Shown: positions 9,460 through 21,021 of the stretch, one piece after another
How positions within the stretch are numbered: the first letter of the stretch is position 1
How the letters are laid out: the number at the start of each line of letters is the position of its first letter
NCBI RefSeq assembly: GCF_001661675.2
Contig: NZ_CP019602.1
Location: 1,017,501-1,081,500, forward strand
Reading direction: 5' to 3'
DNA length: 64,000 bases
DNA from: Croceicoccus marinus
GTDB lineage: Bacteria > Pseudomonadota > Alphaproteobacteria > Sphingomonadales > Sphingomonadaceae
Notes under the pieces: generated by a model
Seen by the model: only the letters and a program-made list of their open reading frames with translations
What the model was told of the DNA's origin: nothing
Database searches by the model: none
Program-made: the position numbers and the translations under genes

Positions 9460-9649
9460 GCGCCGCCATCGCGCGGACGCCGCCGCCGGGTGCATCATCG
9501 GTTGAGCCGGAAAAAATCGCGGGTTGGTCGAATTTCAGCCTGTCCGTTCATGACTTGTGTAGCCATTTCGCCCTATCACGGGGCAACGCAAGCCGCCCCC
9601 GGACCGGAGTCGAAACGGTGAACCGGAACAGCGCGGTCAGGAAGGTTCG

Positions 9650-10228
9650 ATGGGTTCTCCGGTGATGAGCCGTATCAAGCGCTGGACGCGCGCCAACATG
9701 CCCACTCGCGAGGGGTTGGCCAGCAATCGCTGGCTGGCGCCGATCGCGCATCGTTTCCTGTCCCCCGAATTATGGCGCTTCACGCGGCGGTCTGTCCCGC
9801 GCGGGGTTGCTCTGGGCCTGTTCGCCGGTTTCATCGTGCCGCTTGGCCAGATCTTCCTCGCGGCGTTCCTGGCGCTGCCGACGCGTGCCAATGTCCCGGT
9901 CGCGACTTTGGTCACCTTCGTCACCAACCCGTTCACCTTCCCGATCTGGGCGCTCGCCGCGAACCGCGTCGGTACATTCATCCTCGACACCGATGCGACA
10001 ACCGCACAATCCGCCATGCAGGAGATCGAGGGCGGACGGCTGGACTGGCTGCGCGAGTTGTTCCAGCTTGCCGGAGTGACGGTATTCGGATTCATGGTGC
10101 TCGCGATCGTGATGGCGGTGATCGGCTATGTGCTGTCCTCGTGGGGCTGGCGCTGGTGGATCGGGCGCAAGCGGTTCCGCACCATTCGCCGCCGCCGCGA
10201 AATGGCCGCCATGGGATCGGAAAACTGA
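9650..10228 (+). CDS. DUF2062 membrane protein
   Basis: A 192-residue protein with the DUF2062 signature. A basic amphipathic N-terminus (ANMPTREGLASNRWLAPIAHRFLSPELWRFTRRSVPRG) is followed by membrane segments VALGLFAGFIVPLGQIFLAAFLA, VPVATLVTFVTNPFTFPIWALAANR with the conserved TNPFTF-P-W, and a C-terminal helix VFGFMVLAIVMAVIGYVLS. The molecular function is unknown. AGGAAGG lies upstream of the ATG at 9650; a second ATG lies at 9665. Its stop overlaps or abuts the start of cckA, so the two are probably co-expressed. Confidence 0.85.
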   Translation: MGSPVMSRIKRWTRANMPTREGLASNRWLAPIAHRFLSPELWRFTRRSVPRGVALGLFAGFIVPLGQIFLAAFLALPTRANVPVATLVTFVTNPFTFPIWALAANRVGTFILDTDATTAQSAMQEIEGGRLDWLRELFQLAGVTVFGFMVLAIVMAVIGYVLSSWGWRWWIGRKRFRTIRRRREMAAMGSEN

Positions 10229-12672
10229 GCGGCAACACCGTCACCGGGCCGCGCGGGCTGTCGAGCTGGCCTGACTGGCTGCCCGTCGCGCTGGCACTGG
10301 TGGCCAGTGCCGTCGTCATCCAGCTTTTGACCGGGCTGTGGCTGCTGACTGCCGCCTATGCGGGCGCCGTGCTGGTATTCGCGCTGGCCCTGCGGACGCT
10401 GGCCGCGCGTAACGCCGTGCCCGCGCGTGAAAACCTTGCTCCCCCCGACTGGTCGGTCACCGTATCCGCGATCGAGCGAGACAACATGGCCGCCGTCATC
10501 ACCGATGGGGCGGGACGCGTCGTATGCGCGAATACGCGCTATGGCGAATGGTTCGGTTTCGACAGCGCCCCGCCCGATCTTGCACTTGACGACGCATCGA
10601 ACGAACGGCTGCGCGAAGCCGCTCGCGAGGCTTGGCGCACGGGGGCCTGCCGGGTGGAATCGCTGGTCGGCACCAGTGGCCGCTGGCATGCCGACGTGCG
10701 GCGCGCGGGGCGGGGGCAGGACTATCTGGTCTGGGAACTCGCTCCGGTCGAGATGGTCGACCTGGGTGCCCGCGTAACCCGCCAACTGGGCGACAAGCTG
10801 GGCAAGGCACTGTCGCGCGCCGGAATCCAGGCCGCCGCCGTGAACGCCGATGGCGAGATCATGGGCGCGAACAAGGACTTCCTGCGCCGCGCGACAGGCG
10901 ACAGCGAATCCGAACTGGCAGGCCGCGAATTCGTCGAATTCCTGACCGCCGACGATTACGAGCGCATCTTCTATGCGCGCGAGGGGACGAGCGGCGAGGA
11001 TCTGCGCCTGCTGCATTTCCCGATCGCAGACCCCGACCTGCCGGTGGACGACAGCGCGCCGTCGCTGTTCCTGATCCTCGACGGCGGCATTCGCGCCAGC
11101 GATTCCGCCGCCCTGCCCGAGATCGAGGCGCTGCTTGCGCTGTTGCCCTTGGGCCTGGCGATGACCGATCGCGACGGGCGCTTCCTGTTCGCCAACAAGG
11201 CGTTCCGCCGGGCCGCCGGGCTGGAGGAGCAGGGCGAGATCCCGCCGTTCCCGAGCGATCTGGTAGTGCGCGAGGACAAGGGCCCTTTCGCCGATGCGAT
11301 CCGCCGCCATGCCGCGGGCTCGTCCTCGGCAGGCGCGATGCCGGTGCGGCTTGAGGCGAGCCCCGACGAGCCGGTGACGCTCAGCCTCGCGGGCGTGCGC
11401 GGCCTCGGCGATGCCGCCGTTCTGCTCAGCCTGAAGGACACGACCGAGGAGACGCGGCTTAAGCGGCAGGTCGCGCAAGCGACCAAGATGCAGGCCGTGG
11501 GCCAGCTTGCGGGCGGCGTTGCGCATGACTTCAACAATGTGCTGACCGCGATCATCGGCTATTGCGACCTGATGCTGCTGCGCCACGCGCCGGGCGACAG
11601 CGATTACGACGACATCCAGCAGATCAAGGCAAACTCCAACCGCGCCGCGTCGCTTACCCGGCAACTGCTGGCATTCTCGCGCCAGCAGACGCTGCGGCCG
11701 CAGGTCCTGCAACTGCCCGACGTGGTGAGCGAGGTGTCGAACCTGCTCAAGCGGCTGATTGGCGAGAAGATCCAGCTGCGCGTCGATCATGACCGTGCTT
11801 TGGGCGCGGTGCGCGCCGATCCGCAGCAGCTTGAGCAGGTGATCATCAACCTGGCCGTCAACGCACGCGACGCGATGATGTCGAAGAGCGACAGCGACGG
11901 CGGCGTGCTGACCATCTCGACCCGCAGGATCGGCCCGCGCGACGTGCGCGCCATGAAGAACGAGGTGCTGCCGCCTGCCAACTATACCGCGCTGGTGGTG
12001 GAAGATACCGGCACCGGCATCCCGGCCGACGCGCTCGGCAAGATCTTCGAGCCTTTCTATACGACCAAGGAGATGGGCAAGGGCACCGGGCTGGGCCTGT
12101 CGACGGTCTATGGCATCGTCAAGCAGTCGGGCGGCTATATCTTCGCCGACAGCCATCCGGGCGAGGGTGCGCGTTTCGCGGTCTATCTGCCCGTCCATGT
12201 GCCGGTCGCGGGTTCCGAACCCGCCCGCAAGCAGGCCGAGGCCGAGCCGCGCGCCGTGTTCGGCGGCACCGGCGCGATCCTTCTGGTCGAGGACGAGGAT
12301 ACCGTCCGCGCGGTGGCAGAGCGCGCGCTGACCCGGCAAGGCTATAAGGTCACCACCGCCAAGGACGGCGAAGAAGGCCTGCAGATCGTGCGCGACGGGG
12401 GCGAATTCGACATGGTGATATCGGACGTCGTCATGCCGACGATGGACGGCCCCGCCATGGCGCGCGAGATTCGCGAGCTGAAGCCCGACCTGCCGGTGCT
12501 GTTCATGTCGGGCTATGCCGAGGAGCAGTTGCGGCGCGAAATCGACTTCACCGGCATGCATTTCCTGCCCAAGCCGTTTTCCGTTGCACAAATTGGAAAG
12601 AAAGTTGGGGCTATCCTGGGTGAGCACGCCGCGGCCGCGAAACCCGCGGAAACCGGAGATGGCAGCATGTAG
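10225..12672 (+). CDS. cckA: hybrid sensor histidine kinase, CckA-type cell-cycle phosphorelay kinase
   Basis: About 815 residues. Two N-terminal membrane helices (LPVALALVASAVVIQLLTG, LWLLTAAYAGAVLVFALAL) precede PAS-like segments at about 85-210 and 295-400. A HisKA domain follows with phospho-acceptor His in GGVAHDFNN and an HATPase with NLAVNARDAM, DTGTGIP and GKGTGLGLSTVYGIVKQSGG. A C-terminal receiver has ISDVVMPTMDGP. The HDFNN box and SGYAEE are typical of CckA, the essential kinase that feeds CtrA through ChpT. No ATG lies between the end of the DUF2062 gene and codon about 92. A CTG at 10225 that overlaps the preceding TGA is used here; the GTG at 10300 is the other option but would cut the first helix. 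Kinase identity is firm, the start is not. Confidence 0.85.
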   Translation: MSGNTVTGPRGLSSWPDWLPVALALVASAVVIQLLTGLWLLTAAYAGAVLVFALALRTLAARNAVPARENLAPPDWSVTVSAIERDNMAAVITDGAGRVVCANTRYGEWFGFDSAPPDLALDDASNERLREAAREAWRTGACRVESLVGTSGRWHADVRRAGRGQDYLVWELAPVEMVDLGARVTRQLGDKLGKALSRAGIQAAAVNADGEIMGANKDFLRRATGDSESELAGREFVEFLTADDYERIFYAREGTSGEDLRLLHFPIADPDLPVDDSAPSLFLILDGGIRASDSAALPEIEALLALLPLGLAMTDRDGRFLFANKAFRRAAGLEEQGEIPPFPSDLVVREDKGPFADAIRRHAAGSSSAGAMPVRLEASPDEPVTLSLAGVRGLGDAAVLLSLKDTTEETRLKRQVAQATKMQAVGQLAGGVAHDFNNVLTAIIGYCDLMLLRHAPGDSDYDDIQQIKANSNRAASLTRQLLAFSRQQTLRPQVLQLPDVVSEVSNLLKRLIGEKIQLRVDHDRALGAVRADPQQLEQVIINLAVNARDAMMSKSDSDGGVLTISTRRIGPRDVRAMKNEVLPPANYTALVVEDTGTGIPADALGKIFEPFYTTKEMGKGTGLGLSTVYGIVKQSGGYIFADSHPGEGARFAVYLPVHVPVAGSEPARKQAEAEPRAVFGGTGAILLVEDEDTVRAVAERALTRQGYKVTTAKDGEEGLQIVRDGGEFDMVISDVVMPTMDGPAMAREIRELKPDLPVLFMSGYAEEQLRREIDFTGMHFLPKPFSVAQIGKKVGAILGEHAAAAKPAETGDGSM

Positions 12673-12683
12673 GAAATTTCTTT

Positions 12684-12721
12684 GTTCTCCACTTGTTCTA
12701 GTGGAACATATGCAATACATA
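12684..12721 (+). promoter_or_regulatory. recA promoter with overlapping LexA (SOS) operator
   Basis: GTTC-N7-GTTC at 12684-12698 is the LexA box of alphaproteobacteria. Its second half lies inside a -35 element TTGTTC (12693-12698), followed after exactly 17 bases by a -10-like TACATA (12716-12721). LexA binding here would block RNA polymerase. Confidence 0.8.
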
Positions 12722-12777
12722 GCTGTCCATGCAGTTGACCTTTGGGGGCAACGGACTAGGCATCAGGGGGCCGCGAA

Positions 12778-13848
<1,071 letters not shown>

Positions 13849-13883
13849 TCGCCCGATCCGGCACGCCATATACGACATGGATG

Positions 13884-13913
13884 AAGGGGCGGGGAAGCGA
13901 TTTCCCGCCCCTT
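13884..13913 (+). terminator. recA terminator
   Basis: A 13-bp stem (13884-13896 with 13901-13913, one G-U pair) closes on a GCGA loop. The distal arm ends in TTT, 35 bases after the recA stop. Confidence 0.8.
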
Positions 13914-14028
13914 TGCGTTGCCGTGACCCGGTCCGGCGGGCAGGCAATCGGCATTTCGATCGAGACGGAACGGGCTTTCGTTGCGATGGCTTCTTGTCGA
14001 AACCGCGGTCCTGTCCTAACTGCCGCGC

Positions 14029-16698
14029 ATGACGTCGACCAATGATATCCGCTCCTCGTTCCTGAGCTACTTCGCCGGGAAAGCGCACGAGAAGGTCCAT
14101 TCCGCGCCGCTCGTGCCCTATAACGATCCCACGCTGATGTTCGTGAACGCGGGCATGGTGCCGTTCAAGAACGTGTTCACCGGGCTGGAAAAGCGTGAGA
14201 TACCGCGCGCGACCTCGTCGCAGAAATGCGTGCGGGCGGGCGGCAAGCACAACGACCTCGACAATGTGGGCTACACTGCGCGGCACCACACCTTCTTCGA
14301 GATGCTGGGCAATTTCTCGTTCGGCGATTACTTCAAGGACGAGGCAATCCTGAACGCCTGGACCTTGCTGACCAGGGAATGGGGCCTCGATCCGGAAAGG
14401 CTGACGGCGACCGTCTATCATACCGATGACGAGGCGTTCGACTTGTGGCGCAAGATCGCGGGCCTGCCCGAAGAGCGCATCATCCGCATCGCGACCAGCG
14501 ACAATTTCTGGTCGATGGGCGACACCGGCCCCTGCGGTCCGTGCAGCGAGATATTCTACGACCACGGCGACAAGATCTGGGGCGGTCCTCCGGGATCGGC
14601 CGAGGAAGACGGCGACCGCTTCATCGAGATCTGGAACCTGGTGTTCATGCAGTTCGAGCAGCAGGCCGACGGCACGCGCCAGCCGCTGCCCAAGCCCTCG
14701 ATCGACACCGGCATGGGGCTGGAGCGTATCTCTGCCGTCATGCAGGGGGTGCATGACAATTACGACATCGACACGTTCAAGGCGCTGATCGCGGCGTCTG
14801 AAAACCTGACCGGCGTCGCGGCCGAGGGTGATGCCCGCGCCAGCCACCGCGTGATCGCCGACCATCTGCGCTCGACCGGATTCCTGCTGGCCGATGGCGT
14901 GCTGCCGTCGAACGACGGGCGCGGTTATGTGCTGCGCCGGATCATGCGCCGCGCCATGCGCCATGCCCATCTGCTCGGTTCCGCAGACCCGCTGATGCAC
15001 CGGCTCGTGCCGTCGCTGGTAGCCGAGATGGGGCAGGCCTATCCCGAACTCGCCCGCGCGCAGCCACTGGTCGAGGAAGTGCTCGAGCGCGAGGAAACCC
15101 GTTTCCGCCAGACTCTGGAAAAGGGCCTGCGCCTGCTCGACGATGCCGCCGCCGATCTGGGCGAGGGGGACGAGCTTCCGGGCGAAACCGCGTTCAAGCT
15201 CTATGACACCTATGGCTTCCCCTATGATCTGACCGAGGATGCACTGCGTTCGCGCAAGATCACGGTCGATCGCGCCGGTTTCGACGCGGCGATGGACCAG
15301 CAGAAGGCGGCGGCGCGCGCCGCTTGGAAGGGATCGGGCGACGCCGCTTCGGGCGAAGTCTGGTTCGACATCGCCGAGCGCGAGGGCGCGACCGAGTTCA
15401 CCGGATACACCTCGACCGCCGGCGAAGGCACTGTCGTCGCGCTGATCGTGGACGGGGCCGAGACGCAGAGCGCGGATGAGGGGCAGGACGTGATCGTCCT
15501 TACCAACCAGACCCCTTTCTATGGCGAAAGCGGCGGCCAGTCGGGCGATGCAGGCACGATCACGCGACCCGACGGGCTGAAGATCAGCATCAGCGATACC
15601 GGCAAGCCGCTGGGCCGCCTGCACGCCCATCACGGCAAGGTAGAGGCCGGCGCCATCGCGGTGGGCGAGACGGTGCACATGGCCGTCGACGTCGAACGCC
15701 GCGACGCGATCCGCGCGAACCATTCGGCGACCCATCTGCTGCACGCCGCCTTGCGCAATCGCCTGGGCGGGCATGTCACGCAAAAGGGATCGCTGGTTGC
15801 CGAGGAGCGGCTGCGCTTCGACTTCTCGCACCCCAAGGCGCTGACCGGCGAGGATATCGCCGCGATCGAGGCCGAGGTGAATGCCGAGATTCGCCACAAC
15901 GAAGCCGTGACCACGCGCCTGATGAGCCCGGACGAGGCCATCGAAGCCGGTGCGATGGCACTGTTCGGCGAAAAATATGGCGAGGAAGTGCGCGTTCTGT
16001 CCATGGGCCGTCCGGGAAGCGACGCGCGCAATTACTCGGTCGAGCTGTGCGGCGGCACCCATGTGAACGCGCTGGGCGACATCGGCGTATTCCGCATCGT
16101 GTCGGAAAGCGCCGTGTCCTCGGGCGTGCGGCGTATCGAGGCGCTCACGGGCGAAGCGGCGCGCCAGTGGCTGGTCGCGCGCGAGGATGCGCTGAAGGCG
16201 ATTGCCGGTGCGATCAAGGCCTCGCCCGACGAGGCGCTGGAGCGCGTGCAGGTGCTGATCGACGAACGCCGCAAGCTGGACAAGGAACTGGCCGAAGCGC
16301 GCAAGGCGCTTGCGCTGGCCGGTGCCACCGGCGCGGGCGCAGCCGCCGCTCCTGCCGATGAGGAGATTGGCGGGGTGAAGTTCTCGGGCCAGGTGCTCGA
16401 CGGAATGAATCCCAAGGAGCTGCGCGGCCTTTTGGACGAGGCAAAGAAGCGCATGGAATCGGGCGTGGCCGCGATCGTGACGGTCAACGAAGGCCGGGCC
16501 GCGATCGCCGTTGCGGTGACAGACGATCTGACGCAGCGTTTCGATGCCGTCGCGCTGCTGCGCGAAGGTGTCGCCGCACTGGGCGGCAAGGGCGGCGGCG
16601 GCCGTGCGGACATGGCGCAAGGCGGCGGTCCGGATGGCGAGAAGGCTGCAAATGCGATCGCCGCGGTCAAGAGCGCGATGGCCGAAACGGTCGCCTGA
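14029..16698 (+). CDS. alaS: alanine-tRNA ligase
   Basis: An 889-residue class II synthetase. The catalytic domain starts [43 protein letters not shown]. The class II motif 2 region contains [16 protein letters not shown] and [16 protein letters not shown], and [10 protein letters not shown] is motif 3. The editing domain has the zinc ligands of [12 protein letters not shown] and [11 protein letters not shown]-Ala oligomerisation domain ends the protein with [16 protein letters not shown]. Length is normal. The ATG at 14029 follows the recA terminator region. Confidence 0.97.
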   Translation: MTSTNDIRSSFLSYFAGKAHEKVHSAPLVPYNDPTLMFVNAGMVPFKNVFTGLEKREIPRATSSQKCVRAGGKHNDLDNVGYTARHHTFFEMLGNFSFGDYFKDEAILNAWTLLTREWGLDPERLTATVYHTDDEAFDLWRKIAGLPEERIIRIATSDNFWSMGDTGPCGPCSEIFYDHGDKIWGGPPGSAEEDGDRFIEIWNLVFMQFEQQADGTRQPLPKPSIDTGMGLERISAVMQGVHDNYDIDTFKALIAASENLTGVAAEGDARASHRVIADHLRSTGFLLADGVLPSNDGRGYVLRRIMRRAMRHAHLLGSADPLMHRLVPSLVAEMGQAYPELARAQPLVEEVLEREETRFRQTLEKGLRLLDDAAADLGEGDELPGETAFKLYDTYGFPYDLTEDALRSRKITVDRAGFDAAMDQQKAAARAAWKGSGDAASGEVWFDIAEREGATEFTGYTSTAGEGTVVALIVDGAETQSADEGQDVIVLTNQTPFYGESGGQSGDAGTITRPDGLKISISDTGKPLGRLHAHHGKVEAGAIAVGETVHMAVDVERRDAIRANHSATHLLHAALRNRLGGHVTQKGSLVAEERLRFDFSHPKALTGEDIAAIEAEVNAEIRHNEAVTTRLMSPDEAIEAGAMALFGEKYGEEVRVLSMGRPGSDARNYSVELCGGTHVNALGDIGVFRIVSESAVSSGVRRIEALTGEAARQWLVAREDALKAIAGAIKASPDEALERVQVLIDERRKLDKELAEARKALALAGATGAGAAAAPADEEIGGVKFSGQVLDGMNPKELRGLLDEAKKRMESGVAAIVTVNEGRAAIAVAVTDDLTQRFDAVALLREGVAALGGKGGGGRADMAQGGGPDGEKAANAIAAVKSAMAETVA

Positions 16699-16746
16699 CG
16701 ATAGCGGGTTGGCTCACGACCTTGCGAATTCGCCTGCGAATGGGCC

Positions 16747-18504
16747 TTAGGAATGGGTAGGTGAGGTCTTCAGCTTCGGCCGCTTGCTAAGCTCGCCCTC
16801 CAGCATCAGCTGGTCGCGGAATTCGTCGCGCTTCTCATGGATAGAGGCGATGACCGGACCCATCGCGACGCCGACATTCACCAGCACGGCCTCGCTAAGC
16901 TGCAGCGAGCTTTCCAGCGTTTCGGGCACCGCATCGGTGGCACCCGCGCGGTAGAGTTCGGCCGCGTGGCCGGTATCGCGGGCGCGCGTCACGATCGGCA
17001 CGTCGGGATAGCTGCTCCGCAGTTTCCGGACGAGCCGCACGGCCAGCACCGGCTCATCCATCGTCAGGATGAAGGCATTCGCGCCGGACAGGTCGATGCG
17101 GTCCAGCGCCGGGCCGCGCGCATCGGCATAGAGCAGCGGATGCTGCTTGCGGCGGGCGACATGGACCAGTTCCGGATCGGCATCGATGGCCAGGAACGGG
17201 CGCCCGTGCTTCTGCATCATTTCCGCCACCAGCTGCCCGACGCGGCCATAGCCGATGATGATCGAGCGTTCCTGCGTCCCGTCGTCGACCGACACGGGCG
17301 GCGCGGCATCGACGCGGCGGGCGACTGCCTTGCCGATCAGCGCCAGGATGGGGGTGATCGTCAGCCCGATGGCGGTGACGATCTGCCAGAACTGCGCGGT
17401 CTGGGGCTGGATCAGCTGCGCGCTGGCGGCGGCGGCCATGACGATCAGCGTCGTTTCCGACGGGGCCGACATCAATATGCCGGTCTCGACCGCCGTACCG
17501 CGCCGCGCGCCCATCATGCGCAGCAGCACGCTGGTGACCACGGCCTTGACCGTCAGCACGCCGGCCACTGCAATCGCGATGGGACCGATATTGGCGATCA
17601 CCACGCCAAGATCGACGCCCATGCCCACGGTGATCAGGAAGATCCCCAGCGCCAGCCCCTTGAACGGGGCGGTAATGCCCTCGACCTCGGTATGATATTC
17701 GGTTTCGGCGATCAGCAGGCCCGCGATCAGCGCGCCCACGATGGGCGACAGGCCGACCGCCGCGGTGGCCAGGCTGGCGATGATGACGACAAGCAGGCTG
17801 GCGGCTAGGAACAGTTCCGGGCTCTTGGTGCGGGCCGCCTGCGCGAACAGTCGCGGCAGCATGAAGCGCCCGCCGATCATCAGCACCGCGACCGTCAGCG
17901 CGCCGGTCCATAGCGTGGTCCAAAGCCCGTCCATGCCTTCGGATGCCGCATAGGGAGCCATCGCGCCCAGCAGGAAGATGATGGGGACGATGGCGATATC
18001 CTCGAACAGCAGCATCGACAGCGCAGCCTTGCCGACCGGCGATTTCGTGCCGGAAATCGGCAGCACCAGCGCGGTAGAGGACAGGGCGAGCGCAAGGCCG
18101 AGGCCCAGCGCCCCGCTCCAGTACTGGCCCATCACCATCAGCGCGAAGGCGACCAGCGCGGCCGATATGGTCAGTTCCAGCGCGCCCAGCCCGAACACCA
18201 GCCGCCGCATCGACCAAAGCCGATTGAAGCTGAGTTCCAGCCCGATGGTGAACAGCAGCAGGATGATCCCGAACTCGGCGAACGGATCCAGCCCTTGCGG
18301 GTCGGTTATCGTGACATATTGCAGCCATGGATAGTCGAACACCAATCGGCCCAGGCCGAACGGCCCCACGGCCATGCCGACCAGGATGAAGCCGATGATC
18401 GGCGTGACGCGAAAGCGCGCGAAGACGGGGATGACGATGCCCGCCGCCCCCAGAATGACCAGTGCATCGGACAGGACGGGGGTAAGGTGCAGTTCGCTCG
18501 CCAT
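16747..18504 (-). CDS. cation:proton antiporter, CPA2 family with TrkA-N domain (KefB/YbaL type)
   Basis: A 585-residue inner-membrane transporter. About twelve membrane helices (residues 10-400) include the CPA2 core FGIILLLFTIGLELSF, GLGLALALSSTALVLP and IGALIAGLLIAETEYHTEV. A cytoplasmic TrkA-N/RCK domain begins SIIIGYGRVGQLVAEMMQKHGRPFLAIDADPELV, an NAD(H)-binding Rossmann fold with GxGxxG and an acidic residue closing beta-2. Family members exchange K+ or Na+ for protons and are gated by nucleotide or glutathione adducts. Exact ion and gating ligand cannot be read here. The ATG at 18504 is well placed. Confidence 0.9.
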   Translation of the reverse strand: MASELHLTPVLSDALVILGAAGIVIPVFARFRVTPIIGFILVGMAVGPFGLGRLVFDYPWLQYVTITDPQGLDPFAEFGIILLLFTIGLELSFNRLWSMRRLVFGLGALELTISAALVAFALMVMGQYWSGALGLGLALALSSTALVLPISGTKSPVGKAALSMLLFEDIAIVPIIFLLGAMAPYAASEGMDGLWTTLWTGALTVAVLMIGGRFMLPRLFAQAARTKSPELFLAASLLVVIIASLATAAVGLSPIVGALIAGLLIAETEYHTEVEGITAPFKGLALGIFLITVGMGVDLGVVIANIGPIAIAVAGVLTVKAVVTSVLLRMMGARRGTAVETGILMSAPSETTLIVMAAAASAQLIQPQTAQFWQIVTAIGLTITPILALIGKAVARRVDAAPPVSVDDGTQERSIIIGYGRVGQLVAEMMQKHGRPFLAIDADPELVHVARRKQHPLLYADARGPALDRIDLSGANAFILTMDEPVLAVRLVRKLRSSYPDVPIVTRARDTGHAAELYRAGATDAVPETLESSLQLSEAVLVNVGVAMGPVIASIHEKRDEFRDQLMLEGELSKRPKLKTSPTHS

Positions 18505-18592
18505 GGCAAGACGAATATGCAGCTATGCCCGCAGAGGGAAGGGGGCATTACCGGCAAAGCGTTGAATTTCATGCAACGGACCGCGCGCGGAT

Positions 18593-18632
18593 GAAAAAAA
18601 CCCGCCGGTGCATGTTGGCACCGGCGGGGTTT
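18593..18632 (-). terminator. terminator of the M3 peptidase gene
   Basis: An 11-bp perfect stem (18601-18611 with 18618-18628) lies next to a run of A at 18594-18600, which reads as a T tract on the minus strand. It is 25 bases past the stop at 18655. Confidence 0.85.
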
Positions 18633-18654
18633 CCGATCCGGCAAGGGCGGCGGC

Positions 18655-20826
18655 TTACTGGCCTTCGTCCAGCAGGCCGCGTGCGCGCAGCAGGGGCTGG
18701 ACCTGCGGATCGCTGCCGGTCAGCGCCCGGAACGCGTCGTTATAGTCGATGGTCCCGCCGCGCGAGAGCACGGTATCGCGGAACTTCTGGCCATTGGCGC
18801 GGGTCATGCCGCCATTGGCGTCGAACCATTCCCCGGTGTTCGCCGACAGCATCTCGGTCCACAGATAGGCGTAATAGCCTGCCGCATATCCGCTGGCCCA
18901 GACATGGCGGAAATAGCTGGTGCGGTAACGCGGCGGCACCAGATTGGTGTGAAGCCCCGTTTCGGCCAGCGCCGCTGCCTCGAACGCATTGACGTCGGCG
19001 GGGATTTCACCGGCCGCAAGATCGTGCCAGTCCATGTCGAGCATGGCCGCGGCCAGCGTTTCGCCCAGCGCATAGCCCTGGTCGAAAGTCTGCGATTCCT
19101 GAACCTTCTGCAGAAGCTCCGCCGGCATCGGTTCGCCGGTTTCGTAATGCCTGGCGTAATTGGCCAGCACGGTGGGTTCGACTGCCCATTTCTCGTTCGC
19201 CTGGCTGGGGAACTCGACGAAGTCGCGCGGCGTCGCCGTGCCCGACAGCGAGGGATAACGCTGGTCCGCGAACATGCCGTGCAGCGCATGGCCGAATTCG
19301 TGGAAGATCGTCTCGACATTATCGAAGCTGGCCAGCGCGGGCTCACCCTCTGCGGGCGGGGGGATGTTCAGCACGTTGTAGATGACGGGCTTTTCATCGA
19401 ACAGATGCGACTGGCCGACGAAGCCCGACATCCACGCACCGCCGCGCTTGTTGTCGCGCTGGAACGGGTCGAAATAGAACAGCGCCAGTTCCGAACCATC
19501 GGCATCGTAGACGGTATAGACCGAGACGGTAGGATGCCACACCGGGAGGTCGGTGCGCTTCTTGAACGTCAGGCCGTAGAGCTTGTTGGCGGCGAAGAAC
19601 ACGCCGTCCTCGAGCACGCGATTAACCTCGAAATACGGCTTGGTCGCATTGTCATCCAGGTCGAACTTCTGTGCGCGAACCTTTGAGGCGTAATAGTCCC
19701 AGTCCCACGGCTGAACCGTGAAATTGCCGCCTTCCGCCTTGATCATCGCGTTGATGGCGGCGGCATCCTCGGCCTGGGCCTTGGCGGTGGGGGCGGCCAG
19801 GCCGTTCATGAAGGCGATCGCGTTTTCCGGCGTTTCGGCCATGCGGTCGTACATCTGATAGCTGGCGTAATCGGGTTCGCCGAACAGGGCCGCCTTTTGC
19901 GCGCGCAGGGTCGCGATTTCCTTGATCAGCGCGCGGGTGTCGTTGTCGCCGCCGCCAACGGTGCGGTTCCAGCTTTTCTCGTACAGGGCCATGCGCGTGT
20001 CGCGGTTGTCCAGCGACGACAGCAGCGGCTGCTGCGTCGTGTTCTGCAGGGCGATGACATACTGGCCGTCCAGCCCCCGCTCGCTGGCGGAGGTCGCGGC
20101 GGCGGTGATCTCGGCGTCCGACAGGCCGGCAAGCGCCGCGCGGTCGGAAACCACCAGCGCTTCGTCCTTGGTCGCCTGCGTCAGGGTCTGCGAGAATTCG
20201 GTGCTCAGCGCCGACAGCCGCGTGTTGATGTCGCGCAGCTGCGTCTTCGCCTCGGGCGAGAGTTCGGCACCTGCGTGGACGAACCGCTCATAGGTCTTTT
20301 CCAGCAGCACGGCGTCTTCGACCGTCATGCTCATCGCGGCGCGATTGTCGTAGACCGCCTTGACGCGGGCGAAGATCTCGTCGTTCAGGTACAGCGCGTC
20401 GCTATGCGCGGCCAGCTGGGGCGACAGCTCTGCATCGACGGCGTCGAGCGTGTCGTTGGTGACCGTTCCCGTCATGACCGAGAAGACGCGCTGCGCGCGG
20501 TCCAGCATCCGGCCGGTGCGCTGCAGGGCGACGATCGTGTTGTCGAACGTGGGCGCCTGGGGATTGTCGGCGATCGCCTGCCATTCGGCCTTTTCGATGG
20601 CCATGCCCTGTTCGATCGCGGGCTTGAAATCGCTGTCCTGGATGCGCGTGAAATCCGGCGCATGGAAGGGCAGGGCGGAAGGCTCGGCAAAGACGCCGGT
20701 GCCCTGGGGGATTGCGGTTTGCGTGGGTGCGGTTGGCGCCATGGTGGTATCCGTCGCGGTCGTGGTGCATGCGCCAAGCGCTGCGGCGCAGAGCGCCGTG
20801 CCGATCAGCAGGGCCGGTTTATACAA
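18655..20826 (-). CDS. dcp: M3-family metallopeptidase (peptidyl-dipeptidase Dcp-like), lipoprotein
   Basis: A 723-residue zinc oligopeptidase. The zinc site is HEFGH at residues 509-513 (NVETIFHEFGHALHGMF), and the downstream glutamate lies in RDFVEFPSQANEKW. The Dcp-type C-terminus has FRHVWASGYAAGYYAYLWTEMLSAN. It removes C-terminal dipeptides. The N-terminus MYKPALLIGTALCAAALGAC is a lipoprotein signal with lipobox LGAC, so the enzyme is probably membrane-anchored in the periplasm. The start is a TTG at 20826, preceded by GGAGAG; no ATG precedes the lipobox. A terminator follows. Confidence 0.92.
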   Translation of the reverse strand: MYKPALLIGTALCAAALGACTTTATDTTMAPTAPTQTAIPQGTGVFAEPSALPFHAPDFTRIQDSDFKPAIEQGMAIEKAEWQAIADNPQAPTFDNTIVALQRTGRMLDRAQRVFSVMTGTVTNDTLDAVDAELSPQLAAHSDALYLNDEIFARVKAVYDNRAAMSMTVEDAVLLEKTYERFVHAGAELSPEAKTQLRDINTRLSALSTEFSQTLTQATKDEALVVSDRAALAGLSDAEITAAATSASERGLDGQYVIALQNTTQQPLLSSLDNRDTRMALYEKSWNRTVGGGDNDTRALIKEIATLRAQKAALFGEPDYASYQMYDRMAETPENAIAFMNGLAAPTAKAQAEDAAAINAMIKAEGGNFTVQPWDWDYYASKVRAQKFDLDDNATKPYFEVNRVLEDGVFFAANKLYGLTFKKRTDLPVWHPTVSVYTVYDADGSELALFYFDPFQRDNKRGGAWMSGFVGQSHLFDEKPVIYNVLNIPPPAEGEPALASFDNVETIFHEFGHALHGMFADQRYPSLSGTATPRDFVEFPSQANEKWAVEPTVLANYARHYETGEPMPAELLQKVQESQTFDQGYALGETLAAAMLDMDWHDLAAGEIPADVNAFEAAALAETGLHTNLVPPRYRTSYFRHVWASGYAAGYYAYLWTEMLSANTGEWFDANGGMTRANGQKFRDTVLSRGGTIDYNDAFRALTGSDPQVQPLLRARGLLDEGQ

Positions 20827-21021
20827 GAAATCTCTCCGAGAATATTACGTTCGGGGGGGACGCGGCCCGATCGCCGCGCCAGAGCCGCCCACGATCCGAC
20901 CGGGGTCGAAAATCGGCAGCCTTGCAGGCTTTATGCCAAATTTCGGTCGCAAATGAAACCATTATGCGGCGAAAGGTGCGATGCCCGGCCCGTCGGCGGG
21001 CCTTTTCGGGCCGCGGCCCGG

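Noticed and set aside
10126..12720. 864-codon minus-strand frame opposite cckA
   Set aside because: Mirror frame of a real gene; His/Arg-rich composition typical of shadows.
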